Counted from the first letter of the stretch, positions 18,289-26,807 are shown. The stretch is 64,000 bases of DNA from Burkholderia stabilis (GCF_001742165.1 NZ_CP016443.1:2666001-2730000), one strand, 5' to 3'. Made by a program: numbers and translations. Notes: generated by a model from the letters alone, not told the origin.

Positions 18289-19356
18289 ATGGAGCGCTTC
18301 GTCTATCAGGGCACGCCTTCGCGCGTGGTGTTCGAATGGGATGCGCTCGCCAGGCTGCCCGACGAGTTGTCGACGCTCGGCGCGCACCGCGCGCTCATCC
18401 TGTGCACGCCTGAGCAGCGGCCGCTCGCCGAGCGCGTGGCGGTGGTGCTGGGCGAGCGTGCCGCCGGCGTGTGCGCGCAGGCGGTCATGCACGTGCCGGT
18501 CGAAGTCGCGCGCGCCGCGCGCGAGATGGCTGGCGAGCTGGGCGCGGACTGTTGCATCGCGATCGGCGGCGGGTCGACGATCGGCCTGGGCAAGGCGATC
18601 GCGCTCGAATCGTCGCTGCCGATCCTCGCCGTGCCGACGACGTATGCCGGCTCGGAGATGACGCCGATCTACGGGCTCACGGAAGGCCGCCTGAAGCGCA
18701 CCGGGCGCGATGCGCGCGTGCTGCCGCGTACCGTGCTGTACGACCCGTCGTTGACGTTGTCGCTGCCGCCGGGCATTTCGGCGGCATCCGGCGTCAATGC
18801 GATGGCGCACGCGGTCGAGGCGCTTTATGCGGAAGACGCGAACCCGGTGATCAGCCTGATGGCGGAAGAATCGATTCGCGCGCTCGGCGAAGCATTGCCG
18901 GTCGTGGTGCGCGATCCGGAAGACCGCGCGATGCGCAGCCGCGCGTTGTATGGCGCATGGCTCGCGGGGACCTGCCTCGGCGCGGTCGGCATGGCGCTGC
19001 ATCACAAGCTGTGTCACACGCTCGGGGGCACCTTCAACCTGCCGCACGCGCAGACGCACGCGGCGATGTTGCCGCATACCGCGCATTACAACCACGCGGC
19101 GGCGCCCGACGCGTTGCGTCGTGTCGCGCGGGCGCTGGGCGGGAACGACGCGGCCGAAGCCGGCCCGCTGTTGTTCAAGCTGAACGCGCAACTCGGCATC
19201 GCGCCGGCGCTCGCCGATATCGGCATGCTGGAGGATGGCCTCGACGAAGCGGCCGACATTGCTTGCCGGAACCCGTATGCGAATCCGCGGCCGATCGAAC
19301 GCGCGGCGATTCGCACGTTGCTCCAGCACGCGTGGGAAGGGCGCGCGCCGCATTGA
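18289..19356 (+). CDS. pnpF: Maleylacetate reductase (iron-containing alcohol dehydrogenase family)
   Basis: This 355-aa protein reduces maleylacetate to 3-oxoadipate with NAD(P)H, feeding the beta-ketoadipate pathway. Visible family features are GGGSTIGLGKAIAL (nucleotide binding), PTTYAGSEMTPIYG, and the HHKLCHTLGGTFNLPHAQTHA segment that corresponds to the metal region of iron alcohol dehydrogenases and is typical of maleylacetate reductases. It starts 8 bases after the dehydrogenase stop. Confidence 0.92.
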   Translation: MERFVYQGTPSRVVFEWDALARLPDELSTLGAHRALILCTPEQRPLAERVAVVLGERAAGVCAQAVMHVPVEVARAAREMAGELGADCCIAIGGGSTIGLGKAIALESSLPILAVPTTYAGSEMTPIYGLTEGRLKRTGRDARVLPRTVLYDPSLTLSLPPGISAASGVNAMAHAVEALYAEDANPVISLMAEESIRALGEALPVVVRDPEDRAMRSRALYGAWLAGTCLGAVGMALHHKLCHTLGGTFNLPHAQTHAAMLPHTAHYNHAAAPDALRRVARALGGNDAAEAGPLLFKLNAQLGIAPALADIGMLEDGLDEAADIACRNPYANPRPIERAAIRTLLQHAWEGRAPH

Positions 19357-19384
19357 GCGGACGAAAGCGCAAAGGGAGACAAAC

Positions 19385-19459
19385 GTGACGAATGACCGGA
19401 TCGGCCTGAACGGCGCGTACCGTGATGCGCAGTGCGACTTCGTCCTCGATTGGAGCTGA
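19385..19459 (+). CDS. Possible 24-aa peptide with strong ribosome-binding site
   Basis: A GTG at 19385 follows GGGAG at 19375-19379 and opens a 24-codon frame ending TGA at 19457-19459, just before the YciI-like gene start at 19465. The peptide (MTNDRIGLNGAYRDAQCDFV then LDWS) matches nothing I recognise. It could be a coupling leader, a remnant of a lost gene, or chance. Confidence 0.3.
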   Translation: MTNDRIGLNGAYRDAQCDFVLDWS

Positions 19460-19464
19460 TCGCC

Positions 19465-19776
19465 ATGGCTCGATTTTTTGCGGTGTTTGCGACCGATCAG
19501 CCGGGTATGCGTGAAGTGCGCGACCGCGTGCGTCCGCTGCATCGGACTTACCTGCGCACAGCCGCACAGCACGGCGTGTACGTTCGGCTCGGCGGCCCGA
19601 CGCTGGACCCGCAGGATGACGCGATGAACGGAACCCTGCTCGTCGTGGAGGCGGACGACATCGACGCCGTGATGCATTTCGTCGGCAACGACCCGTATGT
19701 GAAGGAAGGGTTGTTCTCGCGCGTGGAAGTGCGCCCCTGGGACTGGAGCCTGGGCAACCCCGAGCGGAGAGTGTGA
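19465..19776 (+). CDS. YciI-like protein in hydroquinone operon
   Basis: This 103-aa ferredoxin-fold protein has the YciI-family layout: an N-terminal FAVFATDQPG strand, RDRVRPLHRTYL with the conserved histidine, GGPTLDP, and a DDIDAVMHFVGNDPYVKEGLF C-terminal half. YciI-related proteins (including muconolactone-isomerase-like forms) are frequent in aromatic pathways and may isomerise or dehalogenate intermediates. The ATG at 19465 follows GGAG. The gap to the Rieske gene is 3 bases, so the two are in one operon. Confidence 0.8.
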   Translation: MARFFAVFATDQPGMREVRDRVRPLHRTYLRTAAQHGVYVRLGGPTLDPQDDAMNGTLLVVEADDIDAVMHFVGNDPYVKEGLFSRVEVRPWDWSLGNPERRV

Positions 19777-19779
19777 GTC

Positions 19780-20115
19780 ATGGACGCACGACAACTCTGC
19801 CGGTTTTCCGAGGTGCCTGACGGCGGCGCGCGGGTCGTCGACGAAGCGTGTATCGGGCGGCCCGTGATCGTCGTGCGGCGCGGCGAGCAGGTGTGGGCGT
19901 ACGTGAACCGTTGCCCGCACTTTTCGGTGCCGCTCGATTTCGAGCCGGGCAGTGTGTCCTGCTATCGGTCGCAGGTGTTGATGTGTGCGCATCACAGCGC
20001 GCTGTTCCGGTTCGACGACGGTGTGTGTATCGATGGACCTTGCTCGGGCTCGGCGCTGGAAGCCGTGGCGGTCGAGGTGGATTCCACGGCGTGGATCGTC
20101 TGTCGGAGTGCCTGA
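19780..20115 (+). CDS. Rieske [2Fe-2S] ferredoxin-like protein
   Basis: This 111-aa protein has a Rieske cluster motif: Cys-Pro-His in NRCPHFS and Cys-Ala-His-His in MCAHHSALF, giving two Cys and two His ligands. It is a small soluble electron-transfer type. No Rieske oxygenase is encoded nearby, so it may serve the hydroquinone dioxygenase, for instance by keeping iron reduced, as plant-type ferredoxins do for some extradiol dioxygenases. That role is inference. Confidence 0.85.
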   Translation: MDARQLCRFSEVPDGGARVVDEACIGRPVIVVRRGEQVWAYVNRCPHFSVPLDFEPGSVSCYRSQVLMCAHHSALFRFDDGVCIDGPCSGSALEAVAVEVDSTAWIVCRSA

Positions 20116-20346
20116 TTCGAGCGTTGCAGTCGCGAGCGGTTGAATCAAGGCGATTGCGATCGGGCGATCCGCATGATGCCGTTCATCGTCTTGAATCAGT
20201 AGACCAAATTATGTTTTCGGCGTTGCTTTGTTCGCCTGGATGAAAGCGATCCGGGAAAGTCACGCCGCAGTTCCAGGAAGCATTGAACGAACACCCGTCG
20301 CATCGCGGGTGGTGGATTCGTATTTTCTAAAAAAGACGGAGACAAA

Positions 20347-21435
20347 ATGAAACTGAGGTTTGGAGCAGTTGCGATTCTTGCCGTGGCGCATGGTGCATGG
20401 GCGCAGAGCAGTGTGACGATGTTCGGGTTGATCGATTCGGGCGTCTCGTATGTCAGCAACGAGGGCGGAGGGAAGAACGTCAAATTCGACGACGGCATCT
20501 ATGCGCCCAACCTCTTCGGCTTTCGCGGCACGGAAGATCTCGGCGGCGGATATCGCGCCACGTTCGCGCTCGTGAACCAGTTCTCGATGGCGAACGGCGC
20601 CATCGTCGGGTCCGGGATTTTCGGGCGCAATGCGTATGTGGGCCTCGAGAGCGACCGGTTCGGCAGCGTCACGCTCGGGAATCAGTACGACTTCATGGTG
20701 GATTCGCTGTTTTCCCGAGGAAACGCGATCGGGCGAGACATCTCGGGGCTGTACGGGTTCAGGAACGGCCCGTTCCAGCGTCTCGCGCTGCCGGACAATC
20801 CGACCGGTGCGTTCGATTGGGACCGCACTGCGGGCAGCAAGCCGATCGCGAATTCCGTGAAATACAGTTCGCCGACGGTGGCGGGTTTTTCCGGTGGCGT
20901 GATGTATGCGTTTGGCGGGGTGGCGGGCTCGGTCGGTGCGGACAATGCCGTCAGCGCCGGGGTGAACTATGAGGTGGGTGCGTTTGGTGTGGGCGCGGCT
21001 TATACGAACGAGAAGTACGGGCCGGCGCCTGGCGCGCCGTCGACGAGCGTGCGCAACTGGGGTGTCGGGATGCATTACGACTTCGGTGTCGTGAAGGCGA
21101 CTGCGCTGGTGACGACCGTTCGAAATTCGTTCAACGGCGCGGGCGTGTGGATGGCCGAAGGCGGTGGCGTGTGGCGGGTCAGGCCGGATGTCGTGCTGGG
21201 CGCGAAATACATGTACATGAAGGGTAACGAGGCCTTGAACGACAACCATGCGCATCAGGTCAGCGTCGCGCTTCAGTACCTGTTGTCGAAGCGGACGATG
21301 GTTTATGTGTCAGCGGATTATCAGCGGGCGAACAACGGCGCGAATGCGCAGGTGAATGGCGTGCTGGATGCGAACGGGGCGTCGAGTTCGGCGAGTCAGG
21401 CGGTGGCGAGGGTGGGGGTGCATACGGTGTTTTGA
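20347..21435 (+). CDS. Gram-negative porin (Burkholderia OmpC-like)
   Basis: This 362-aa outer-membrane trimeric porin has a signal peptide ending GAWA before QSSVTMFGLIDSGV, the classic start of beta-proteobacterial porins. FGFRGTEDLGGG and GLESDRFGSVTLGNQYD are family motifs, and the chain ends in a terminal phenylalanine (VGVHTVF) needed for outer-membrane assembly. It lies 231 bases after the Rieske gene on the same strand and may admit the aromatic substrate. Confidence 0.93.
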   Translation: MKLRFGAVAILAVAHGAWAQSSVTMFGLIDSGVSYVSNEGGGKNVKFDDGIYAPNLFGFRGTEDLGGGYRATFALVNQFSMANGAIVGSGIFGRNAYVGLESDRFGSVTLGNQYDFMVDSLFSRGNAIGRDISGLYGFRNGPFQRLALPDNPTGAFDWDRTAGSKPIANSVKYSSPTVAGFSGGVMYAFGGVAGSVGADNAVSAGVNYEVGAFGVGAAYTNEKYGPAPGAPSTSVRNWGVGMHYDFGVVKATALVTTVRNSFNGAGVWMAEGGGVWRVRPDVVLGAKYMYMKGNEALNDNHAHQVSVALQYLLSKRTMVYVSADYQRANNGANAQVNGVLDANGASSSASQAVARVGVHTVF

Positions 21436-21532
21436 GGGGGGCTGGGCGGGACGACGTTTGCCGTACTGCATCGGCGTGCGCGAAGTTGCGTTTCCAGATC
21501 GATCAGTCTCGCGGAAAACGAACGCACCAAAA

Positions 21533-21558
21533 GAAAACGGGCCGGCTGGCCCGTTTTC
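21533..21558. terminator. Bidirectional intrinsic terminator
   Basis: An 11-bp stem GAAAACGGGCC / GGCCCGTTTTC with a GGCT loop and A/T-rich ends lies between the porin and the convergent 83-aa gene. The T run serves the porin and the A run serves the opposite strand. Confidence 0.8.
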
Positions 21559-21591
21559 CATTTGTGACGCATTGGCGGTTGCCATGCGTGC

Positions 21592-21843
21592 TTACGCGGG
21601 GTTCATGGCGGCACCGCCGTGAGTGCCGAAGTAGTTCTTGACCACCCGTTTCGGCAAGGCCGTCCGGGTCAGTTCCGGCAGGTTGTGCAGGAGGGGTAAA
21701 TCGCCGCCGCTCGCGCGCAGCGTGACACCGCCCTGAGCGAAACAGGCGACGACATCCTGCGTCGTGCCCCGTTCCATGATTTCGGTAATGCGGTTGACGT
21801 TCCCGCGCAGTTTGATGCCTTCTGCGATGCCAAGCTTGGACAT
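21592..21843 (-). CDS. Unknown 83-aa protein
   Basis: An 83-aa frame starts MSKLGIAEGIKLRGNVNRIT and ends VKNYFGTHGGAAMNPA, with no signal peptide or membrane span. The middle has a CFAQGGVTLRASGGDLPLL segment. I do not recognise a family. It is divergent from the RHH/HTH gene with 100 bases between starts and sits in a patch of lower GC than its neighbours, suggesting acquired DNA. Confidence 0.55.
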   Translation of the reverse strand: MSKLGIAEGIKLRGNVNRITEIMERGTTQDVVACFAQGGVTLRASGGDLPLLHNLPELTRTALPKRVVKNYFGTHGGAAMNPA

Positions 21844-21943
21844 GGTTGGTTGTCTCTCTTTCTAAAAAAGTTCGTCACGACATGTGACCTGAGCGACTTT
21901 AGACGGGGATTTGTGGTCGGGCCAGGTATGATAAATTGATATC

Positions 21944-22759
21944 ATGGTTGATAAACTCAAAGAGCCCGTCGAGCCGTTGTTCGCTCGCATTCCGGCAAGT
22001 CTCAAGAGGCGTCTGGTTGCTTCTGCGAAAGCGCAGGGGACGGGCATCGGGCAGGAACTCACGCGTCTTCTCGAGGAACGCCTTGATTCGGGGTTGTCGG
22101 CCGCGCTGCGGCGCAAGGTTGACGACATCAGGCGGGATCAGAGTGTCCAGCGAGCGAGATGGTTGGAAAATCTTCAGGATTTCCTGGAGGTGCAGTTGCT
22201 CGCATGTGTCAAAGCGGCGCAAAGCGGCGATGTCGAGGCGCTCGTCAAGCTTGGCAATGACGTTCGAGTGGCTCGGCGGAATCGCCGACAGGGCCTCACG
22301 CGGAATCAGTCTCGAATCGAAGCGGGGCATCGCGAGGCGTTGCTGGACCAGGCAGCGGAGGACCAAGCAGCGAGAAACCGGCGAAATTTCGTGTTTGACG
22401 CCGGCAAGCTCATTGAGGACTTTCAACTGCCTCCCGAGGAGCGCACGCGGAGAAATCTGATTGAGCTGCTGGAAAAGATGCCGGCCGGGACGAAAAAGAA
22501 ACTGGCTTTGGAGCTTGGGTGGAAGTCAATGTCCCGGGTGAGCCACATCCTTACCCCGAAAGGGCAGAAAGGGCATCGGCCGATTTCCAAGGGGCTTGCA
22601 AAGAAAATTGCGGATATTCTCGAAATCGATGTGGGTGTGCTGAGCGGGGTAGAACCCGATCGCAGCGTCGCGGAAATGATCCATCTCGCTGACAAGTTGG
22701 AGAATCTTTCCGACGACATCAAGAAAAGGGCCCCGTTCCAAGTAAAGCGACGTCGATGA
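21944..22759 (+). CDS. Ribbon-helix-helix plus HTH DNA-binding protein (unknown system)
   Basis: This 271-aa protein begins with an Arc/CopG-like segment (FARIPASLKRRLVASAKAQG, residues 13-45). It continues with a long charged helical middle (50-160), then an XRE-like helix-turn-helix around KKLALELGWKSMSRVSHIL and GLAKKIADILEIDVGVL (185-235). The two DNA-binding types in one chain are unusual. It sits beside remains of a RES-domain gene on the opposite strand, and base composition differs from the flanking genes. It may be a regulator from a lost toxin-antitoxin or prophage locus; this is inference. Confidence 0.65.
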   Translation: MVDKLKEPVEPLFARIPASLKRRLVASAKAQGTGIGQELTRLLEERLDSGLSAALRRKVDDIRRDQSVQRARWLENLQDFLEVQLLACVKAAQSGDVEALVKLGNDVRVARRNRRQGLTRNQSRIEAGHREALLDQAAEDQAARNRRNFVFDAGKLIEDFQLPPEERTRRNLIELLEKMPAGTKKKLALELGWKSMSRVSHILTPKGQKGHRPISKGLAKKIADILEIDVGVLSGVEPDRSVAEMIHLADKLENLSDDIKKRAPFQVKRRR

Positions 22760-22769
22760 ATACGACTGG

Positions 22770-23160
22770 CGATCCATCTGCATGCTGTCCGCAGGAAATG
22801 AATGCGTCCCCGGCAAGGCATTTTCGGCGGCGAAATCGTAGCCAGGCTTTGCGCCAGGCAGGATTCCAGTTGACCGAGACCGCGCCATCGTCCGGGTGAT
22901 GAGGTACTCGGATTCATGACCCGGCGAACGGGCTGCGCAATCAACGCGTGCAGCACTTTCAGAAGGTCGCGTCGCTTTCGCTGCTTTTGACAGTCCGGTT
23001 GAAAATAGCTGAGCGGCTTGCTCGAACGCGCTGTCTCAAGGCGCGCAAGGTCCAGAATACGCAGAGACCTGTTTGTGCGCAGTTCAATCAGCGCAATGTC
23101 ATTCCCGATCCCGGGCCGCATCGGTGAATATCAAGCGGCAGATGCGTTGCCGATCATTCC
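22770..23160 (-). pseudogene. Remains of a RES-domain (NAD+-degrading toxin family) gene
   Basis: On the minus strand, codons from 23121 downward read MRPGIGNDIALIELRTNRSL, RILDLARLE and later LLKVLHALIAQPVRR, a good fit to the middle of RES-domain proteins. A frameshift near 22915 moves the expected next motif, ESEYLITRTMARS, into another frame. Just upstream, a TGA interrupts the frame at 23131-23133, and no N-terminus is present. Shifts and a stop together indicate a decayed gene. RES toxins normally pair with an Xre antitoxin. Identity rests on motif order only. Confidence 0.45.
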
Positions 23161-23216
23161 ACTCCACTCTATAGTGCTCGTCGTTGATCGATCTGCAAGC
23201 AAATCAGGAGTTCGCC

Positions 23217-24029
23217 GTGTTGCACCGGAAATCCAAATTGGGTCGCTCGAACTTCGCGTGCATCGTCGCCTTGACGGCGCTGCTGGCGACAGTCGCGCCG
23301 CACGCAGAAGCGGAGGCGCTCGACGGCACGACGCGCATCGCGTCGGCTGTCGATCACGACACGTCACCGGCGCGACCGATTGTCGGCGACGACCCGGTTG
23401 CCATCCGGGATGCGTTGAAGAAGCTGCACATCAGCCCTCTCTCACCTTCGTTGCGCGACCGGGTTCGTGGCGCGGTTTCCGGCGCGGCCGGCCGGCATGA
23501 ACCGAATCCCGACCTGGCGGCCGTCGATCTGGATCGTGACGTGACGTTCGTGGTGCCGGTGCGGTACGGGGTGAGGTACCGGTCACATCGGCACCTGCTG
23601 ACGCTGGATGTCGACCTGTTCGACGCGGAGCGCGACGACCGGACGAGCATCCTGCTCAGCAAGGTTACGACGGGCCCACGAGGGCGCGGGCTCGTGATTG
23701 CACCCGAAGCGAAGGCAAAAGGGTACATCCAGCAGGTCGACATCATCGAACTCGATTCCGGGCAAGGCAAAAAGACCACGGTTCGTAGCCGCATGCGGCT
23801 TTCGCCTGCCGAGTACGCCCGAACGAAAGGCGATTTCGCACTCGTTTTTTCCGGACGCCTGGTTCGGCCTTACCTGACCGAACAAACCGAACATGCCGAT
23901 CCGAGTATCGACGAGCCGACGGACATTACGACGAGAACCTCCACGTTGCACATGGATCTCCATGGCATCTCGCTGGTGAGTCCGTCGAGCGGCGTCGTGG
24001 TGTCGAAGAAACTGGGTTTGTCGAAGTAG
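23217..24029 (+). CDS. Secreted protein of unknown function
   Basis: This 270-aa protein has an N-terminal signal peptide (MLHRKSKLGRSNFACIVALT through APHAEAEA). The GTG start at 23217 is chosen because CAGGAG lies at 23205-23210; an ATG at 23184 lacks such a site. The mature part is mostly beta-rich (DVTFVVPVRYGVRYRSHRHLL) with a central GYIQQVDIIELDSGQ region, and has no cysteine outside the signal peptide. I do not recognise the family. Periplasmic or outer-membrane location is likely. Confidence 0.75.
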   Translation: MLHRKSKLGRSNFACIVALTALLATVAPHAEAEALDGTTRIASAVDHDTSPARPIVGDDPVAIRDALKKLHISPLSPSLRDRVRGAVSGAAGRHEPNPDLAAVDLDRDVTFVVPVRYGVRYRSHRHLLTLDVDLFDAERDDRTSILLSKVTTGPRGRGLVIAPEAKAKGYIQQVDIIELDSGQGKKTTVRSRMRLSPAEYARTKGDFALVFSGRLVRPYLTEQTEHADPSIDEPTDITTRTSTLHMDLHGISLVSPSSGVVVSKKLGLSK

Positions 24030-24200
24030 CGGGTTTCGGCGAGCGGTTTATGCAGGCGCGTGGTGAGCCTGTTGTTCAACCGCCTCGCCCATAAAAGCGC
24101 GGACAGGTTCGGTGCGACCGCTACAGCCGCTGCCGTTGAGTTGCCGGCAAGGGCCGGATCGGTGAAGCATCCGACTGAAAAGCTGCTTTCCTGCGGCGTC

Positions 24201-24228
24201 TTGCTCGACGCCTGCTTTTCGGTATAAT
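24201..24228 (+). promoter_or_regulatory. Sigma-70 type promoter for the ACT-domain gene
   Basis: TATAAT at 24223-24228 is a perfect -10 box, with TTGCTC at 24201-24206 as -35 and a 16-base spacer. Transcription would start near 24235, about 170 bases before the next ATG. Confidence 0.7.
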
Positions 24229-24234
24229 GGACCA

Positions 24235-24347
24235 ACGTTCGAGATGTCGAACGTGAGAAATCAAGCATCCAGAGTCGGGTTATCCGACGCCAACCTGCCC
24301 TCCCGGGCAAGGTGGACGCCTTTGAGGCGATGCGGCCGATTGACGGC
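24235..24347 (+). ncRNA. Structured 5' leader with five consecutive hairpins (candidate riboswitch)
   Basis: Downstream of the promoter are five stems in a row: ACGTTCGA/TCGAACGT (24235-24254, GATG loop), GTCGG/CCGAC (24274-24288), ACC-TGCCC/GGGCA-A-GGT (24293-24313), CGCCT/AGGCG (24317-24329), GCCG/CGGC (24335-24347). No open frame with a ribosome-binding site occupies it. The density of short stems and conserved-looking loops resembles a ligand-binding leader, but I cannot match it to a named class. Confidence 0.45.
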
Positions 24348-24405
24348 AACGAAACGGGAGCAGCATGGCTGGCACCGGTTCGATCACCAATCATCCGGAG
24401 CAACC

Positions 24406-24762
24406 ATGAGCCAAGTTTCCTCCGCTTCCCGCCCGACCGTCTGTGAAGACTGGTCGCAGTTCCTTCCCGGTTTCACGTTGACGCATACCGTTCATCTCGT
24501 ATCGAGACGGAATCCGGGCATCGTCTCGACCGCGGCGGCCGTACTCGAAGGCGAAACGGCGACGGTCGATCGATGGGCCATTACCCGCTGTGGCGACGTT
24601 CTCGAGCAAAAGATCGTGCTCGGCGAAATGACGGAAGGGCAAGCGGTGCGGCTGCGCGAACGGCTTGCCGCGCTGGATGGGGTACTGCGCACGAAGGTGG
24701 AGCATCATTTCGTGCGGAGTGGATCAGTTGCGTCCGAGAAGGCGCGGGGGAGCGGTTGTTAG
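24406..24762 (+). CDS. Small ACT-domain-like protein
   Basis: This 118-aa protein has one ACT-like fold at residues 25-100 (HTVHLVSRRNPGIVSTAAAV through LRERLAALDGVLRTKVEHHF), similar in pattern to regulatory small subunits that bind amino acids. ATG at 24406 follows GGAG at 24396-24399. It is alone on its strand, ends about 100 bases before convergent glmS, and is preceded by a long structured leader. Amino-acid sensing is a guess from the fold. Confidence 0.6.
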   Translation: MSQVSSASRPTVCEDWSQFLPGFTLTHTVHLVSRRNPGIVSTAAAVLEGETATVDRWAITRCGDVLEQKIVLGEMTEGQAVRLRERLAALDGVLRTKVEHHFVRSGSVASEKARGSGC

Positions 24763-24860
24763 GCGATGGCAGCGCGACGTGCCGCCGCTGAGCTCGTGAA
24801 TGTTTCTCACGGCCTCTGAATACCCGGCCATGATTACGTGTGTCCCCGGACGTGGAGACT

Positions 24861-26690
24861 TCACTCCACCGTCACCGACTTCGCGAGATTCCGCGGCTTG
24901 TCGATATCCGTCCCCCGCGCGAGCGCCGCGTGATACGCGAGCAACTGCATCGGCACCGTATGCAGGATCGGCGAAAGCGGCCCGTAGTATTCATTGAGCC
25001 GAATCACCTCGATCCCTTCACTCGGCACCAACCCGCAATCCACGTCCGCGAATACAAAAAGCCGTCCATTCCGCGCGCTGACCTCATGCATGTTCGACCT
25101 GAGCTTTTCGAGCAGCATGTCATTCGGCGCCACCGCAATCACCGGCATCTCGTTGCTGACCAACGCAAGCGGCCCGTGCTTAAGCTCCCCCGCCGGATAA
25201 GCCTCCGCGTGAATATAGGAAATCTCCTTCATCTTCAGCGCGCCTTCGAGCGCGATCGGGTAATGCATTCCTCGCCCGAGAAACAGCATGTTGTCGCGTC
25301 GCGCGAGCAGTTCCGACCACGCCATGATTTGCGGCTCCAGCGCGAGCACCTTCGACATCGCATCGGGAAGATGCCGCAGCGCCCGCAAGTGTTCCTTCTC
25401 CTCGTCGTCGCTCAATCGCCCGCGCACCTGCGCAAGCGATAGCGTGAGCAAGAACAACGCAACGAGCTGCGTTGTGAACGCCTTCGTCGAAGCCACCCCG
25501 ATCTCGATCCCCGCACGCGTGACGAACTGCAGCGCGCACTCGCGCATCAACGCGCTCGTCGCGACGTTGCAGATCGCGAGCGTATGCATCATCCCGCTCT
25601 GCTTCGCGACATGCACGGCGCCGAGCACGTCGGCCGTCTCGCCGCTCTGCGACACCGCGACGACGAGCGTGCGCGGATTCGGCACGCTGTCGCGATAACG
25701 AAACTCGCTGGCAATTTCCACGCTCGCCGGCAGCTTCGCGATGCTCTCGATCCAGTACTTCGCGGTCAGCGCCGCGTGATAGCTGCCGCCGCACGCGAGC
25801 AGCAGCACCGAATCGACTTCGTTGAATACGCGCCACGCACCGTCGCCGAACAGCTCGGGCATGATCGACCCGACGTCGAGCAGCGTATCGGCCACCGCCT
25901 GCGGCTGCTCGAAGATCTCCTTCTGCATGTAGTAGCGGTACGACCCGAGATCGGCCGCGCCGCTATGCGCGGCGACCCGCTGCACCGCGCGCTCGACGCG
26001 CTGGCCGGCCGCATCGACGATCCAGTAGCGATGCAGCTGGATATCGGCGACGTCGCCGTTCTCCAGATACGCGATGCGATCGGTGATGCCGGACAGCGCA
26101 ATCGCATCCGACGCGAGGAAATTCTCGCCTTCGCCAGCACCGATCACGAGCGGCATCCCGTCGCGCGCGCCGACGATCCGGTGCGGCTCGTCGCGGCACA
26201 TCACTGCGATCGCGTAGCTGCCGCGCAGCCGCGCGACCGCGCGCCGGACCGCATCGAACAGGTCGCCGTCGTACAGGTGGTCGATCAGGTGCGCGATCGC
26301 CTCGCTGTCGGTCTGGCTCGCGAACACGTAGCCGTGGGCCTGCAATTCCGCGCGCAACGCGTCGCAGTTCTCGATGATCCCGTTGTGCGACAGCGCGATG
26401 CGCGCATTGGCGTCGCTCGGCGAGAAGTGCGGATGCGCGTTGAGCGTGACGGGCGCGCCATGTGTGGCCCAGCGCGTATGCGCGATGCCGGTGTAGCCCG
26501 ACAGCGCATGCTCGGCGATCTCGCGCTGCAGGTTCGCGACGCGATCGACGCTGCGGGCGCGTGCCAGCGCACGGTCGCGGTAGACCACGACGCCGCACGA
26601 ATCGTAGCCGCGGTATTCGAGCCGCTTCAGGCCGTCAACGAGGTTCGGCAGGATGTCCCGCTGGGCGACCGCCCCGACAATTCCACACAT
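24861..26690 (-). CDS. glmS: Glutamine--fructose-6-phosphate aminotransferase (isomerizing)
   Basis: This 609-aa enzyme makes glucosamine-6-phosphate for peptidoglycan and LPS. It has the glutaminase nucleophile Cys2 in MCGIVG, RWATHG and HNGIIEN motifs in the N-terminal half, and two SIS sugar-isomerase domains after about residue 280 ([20 protein letters not shown]). It ends with LAKSVTVE, the C-terminal loop of the isomerase site. Length is usual. It stands opposite an Lrp/AsnC gene, which is not the usual glmU neighbourhood, so it may be a second copy. Confidence 0.96.
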   Translation of the reverse strand: MCGIVGAVAQRDILPNLVDGLKRLEYRGYDSCGVVVYRDRALARARSVDRVANLQREIAEHALSGYTGIAHTRWATHGAPVTLNAHPHFSPSDANARIALSHNGIIENCDALRAELQAHGYVFASQTDSEAIAHLIDHLYDGDLFDAVRRAVARLRGSYAIAVMCRDEPHRIVGARDGMPLVIGAGEGENFLASDAIALSGITDRIAYLENGDVADIQLHRYWIVDAAGQRVERAVQRVAAHSGAADLGSYRYYMQKEIFEQPQAVADTLLDVGSIMPELFGDGAWRVFNEVDSVLLLACGGSYHAALTAKYWIESIAKLPASVEIASEFRYRDSVPNPRTLVVAVSQSGETADVLGAVHVAKQSGMMHTLAICNVATSALMRECALQFVTRAGIEIGVASTKAFTTQLVALFLLTLSLAQVRGRLSDDEEKEHLRALRHLPDAMSKVLALEPQIMAWSELLARRDNMLFLGRGMHYPIALEGALKMKEISYIHAEAYPAGELKHGPLALVSNEMPVIAVAPNDMLLEKLRSNMHEVSARNGRLFVFADVDCGLVPSEGIEVIRLNEYYGPLSPILHTVPMQLLAYHAALARGTDIDKPRNLAKSVTVE

Positions 26691-26748
26691 ATCGCGCTCC
26701 GTAAATGTCCTGTCTGGACCAGTGAGAGCGATGGTAGAGGCGAGTGAA

Positions 26749-26763
26749 TGGAATTAAATTTCA
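26749..26763. promoter_or_regulatory. Palindromic site 1 between glmS and Lrp gene
   Basis: TGGAATTAAATTTCA is nearly identical to the second site 59 bases away (TGAAATTAAATTTCA). AT-rich palindromes like these are typical Lrp/AsnC operators. It is on the glmS side. Confidence 0.55.
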
Positions 26764-26807
26764 AAATACATTGAAAAATGAAACGAGCGGCGGATGCTCT
26801 ATGATGT

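Noticed and set aside
23131..23367. A 78-codon minus-strand frame reading into the RES remnant
   Set aside because: Only its last dozen codons border the RES-like sequence; the rest is antisense shadow of the secreted-protein gene.
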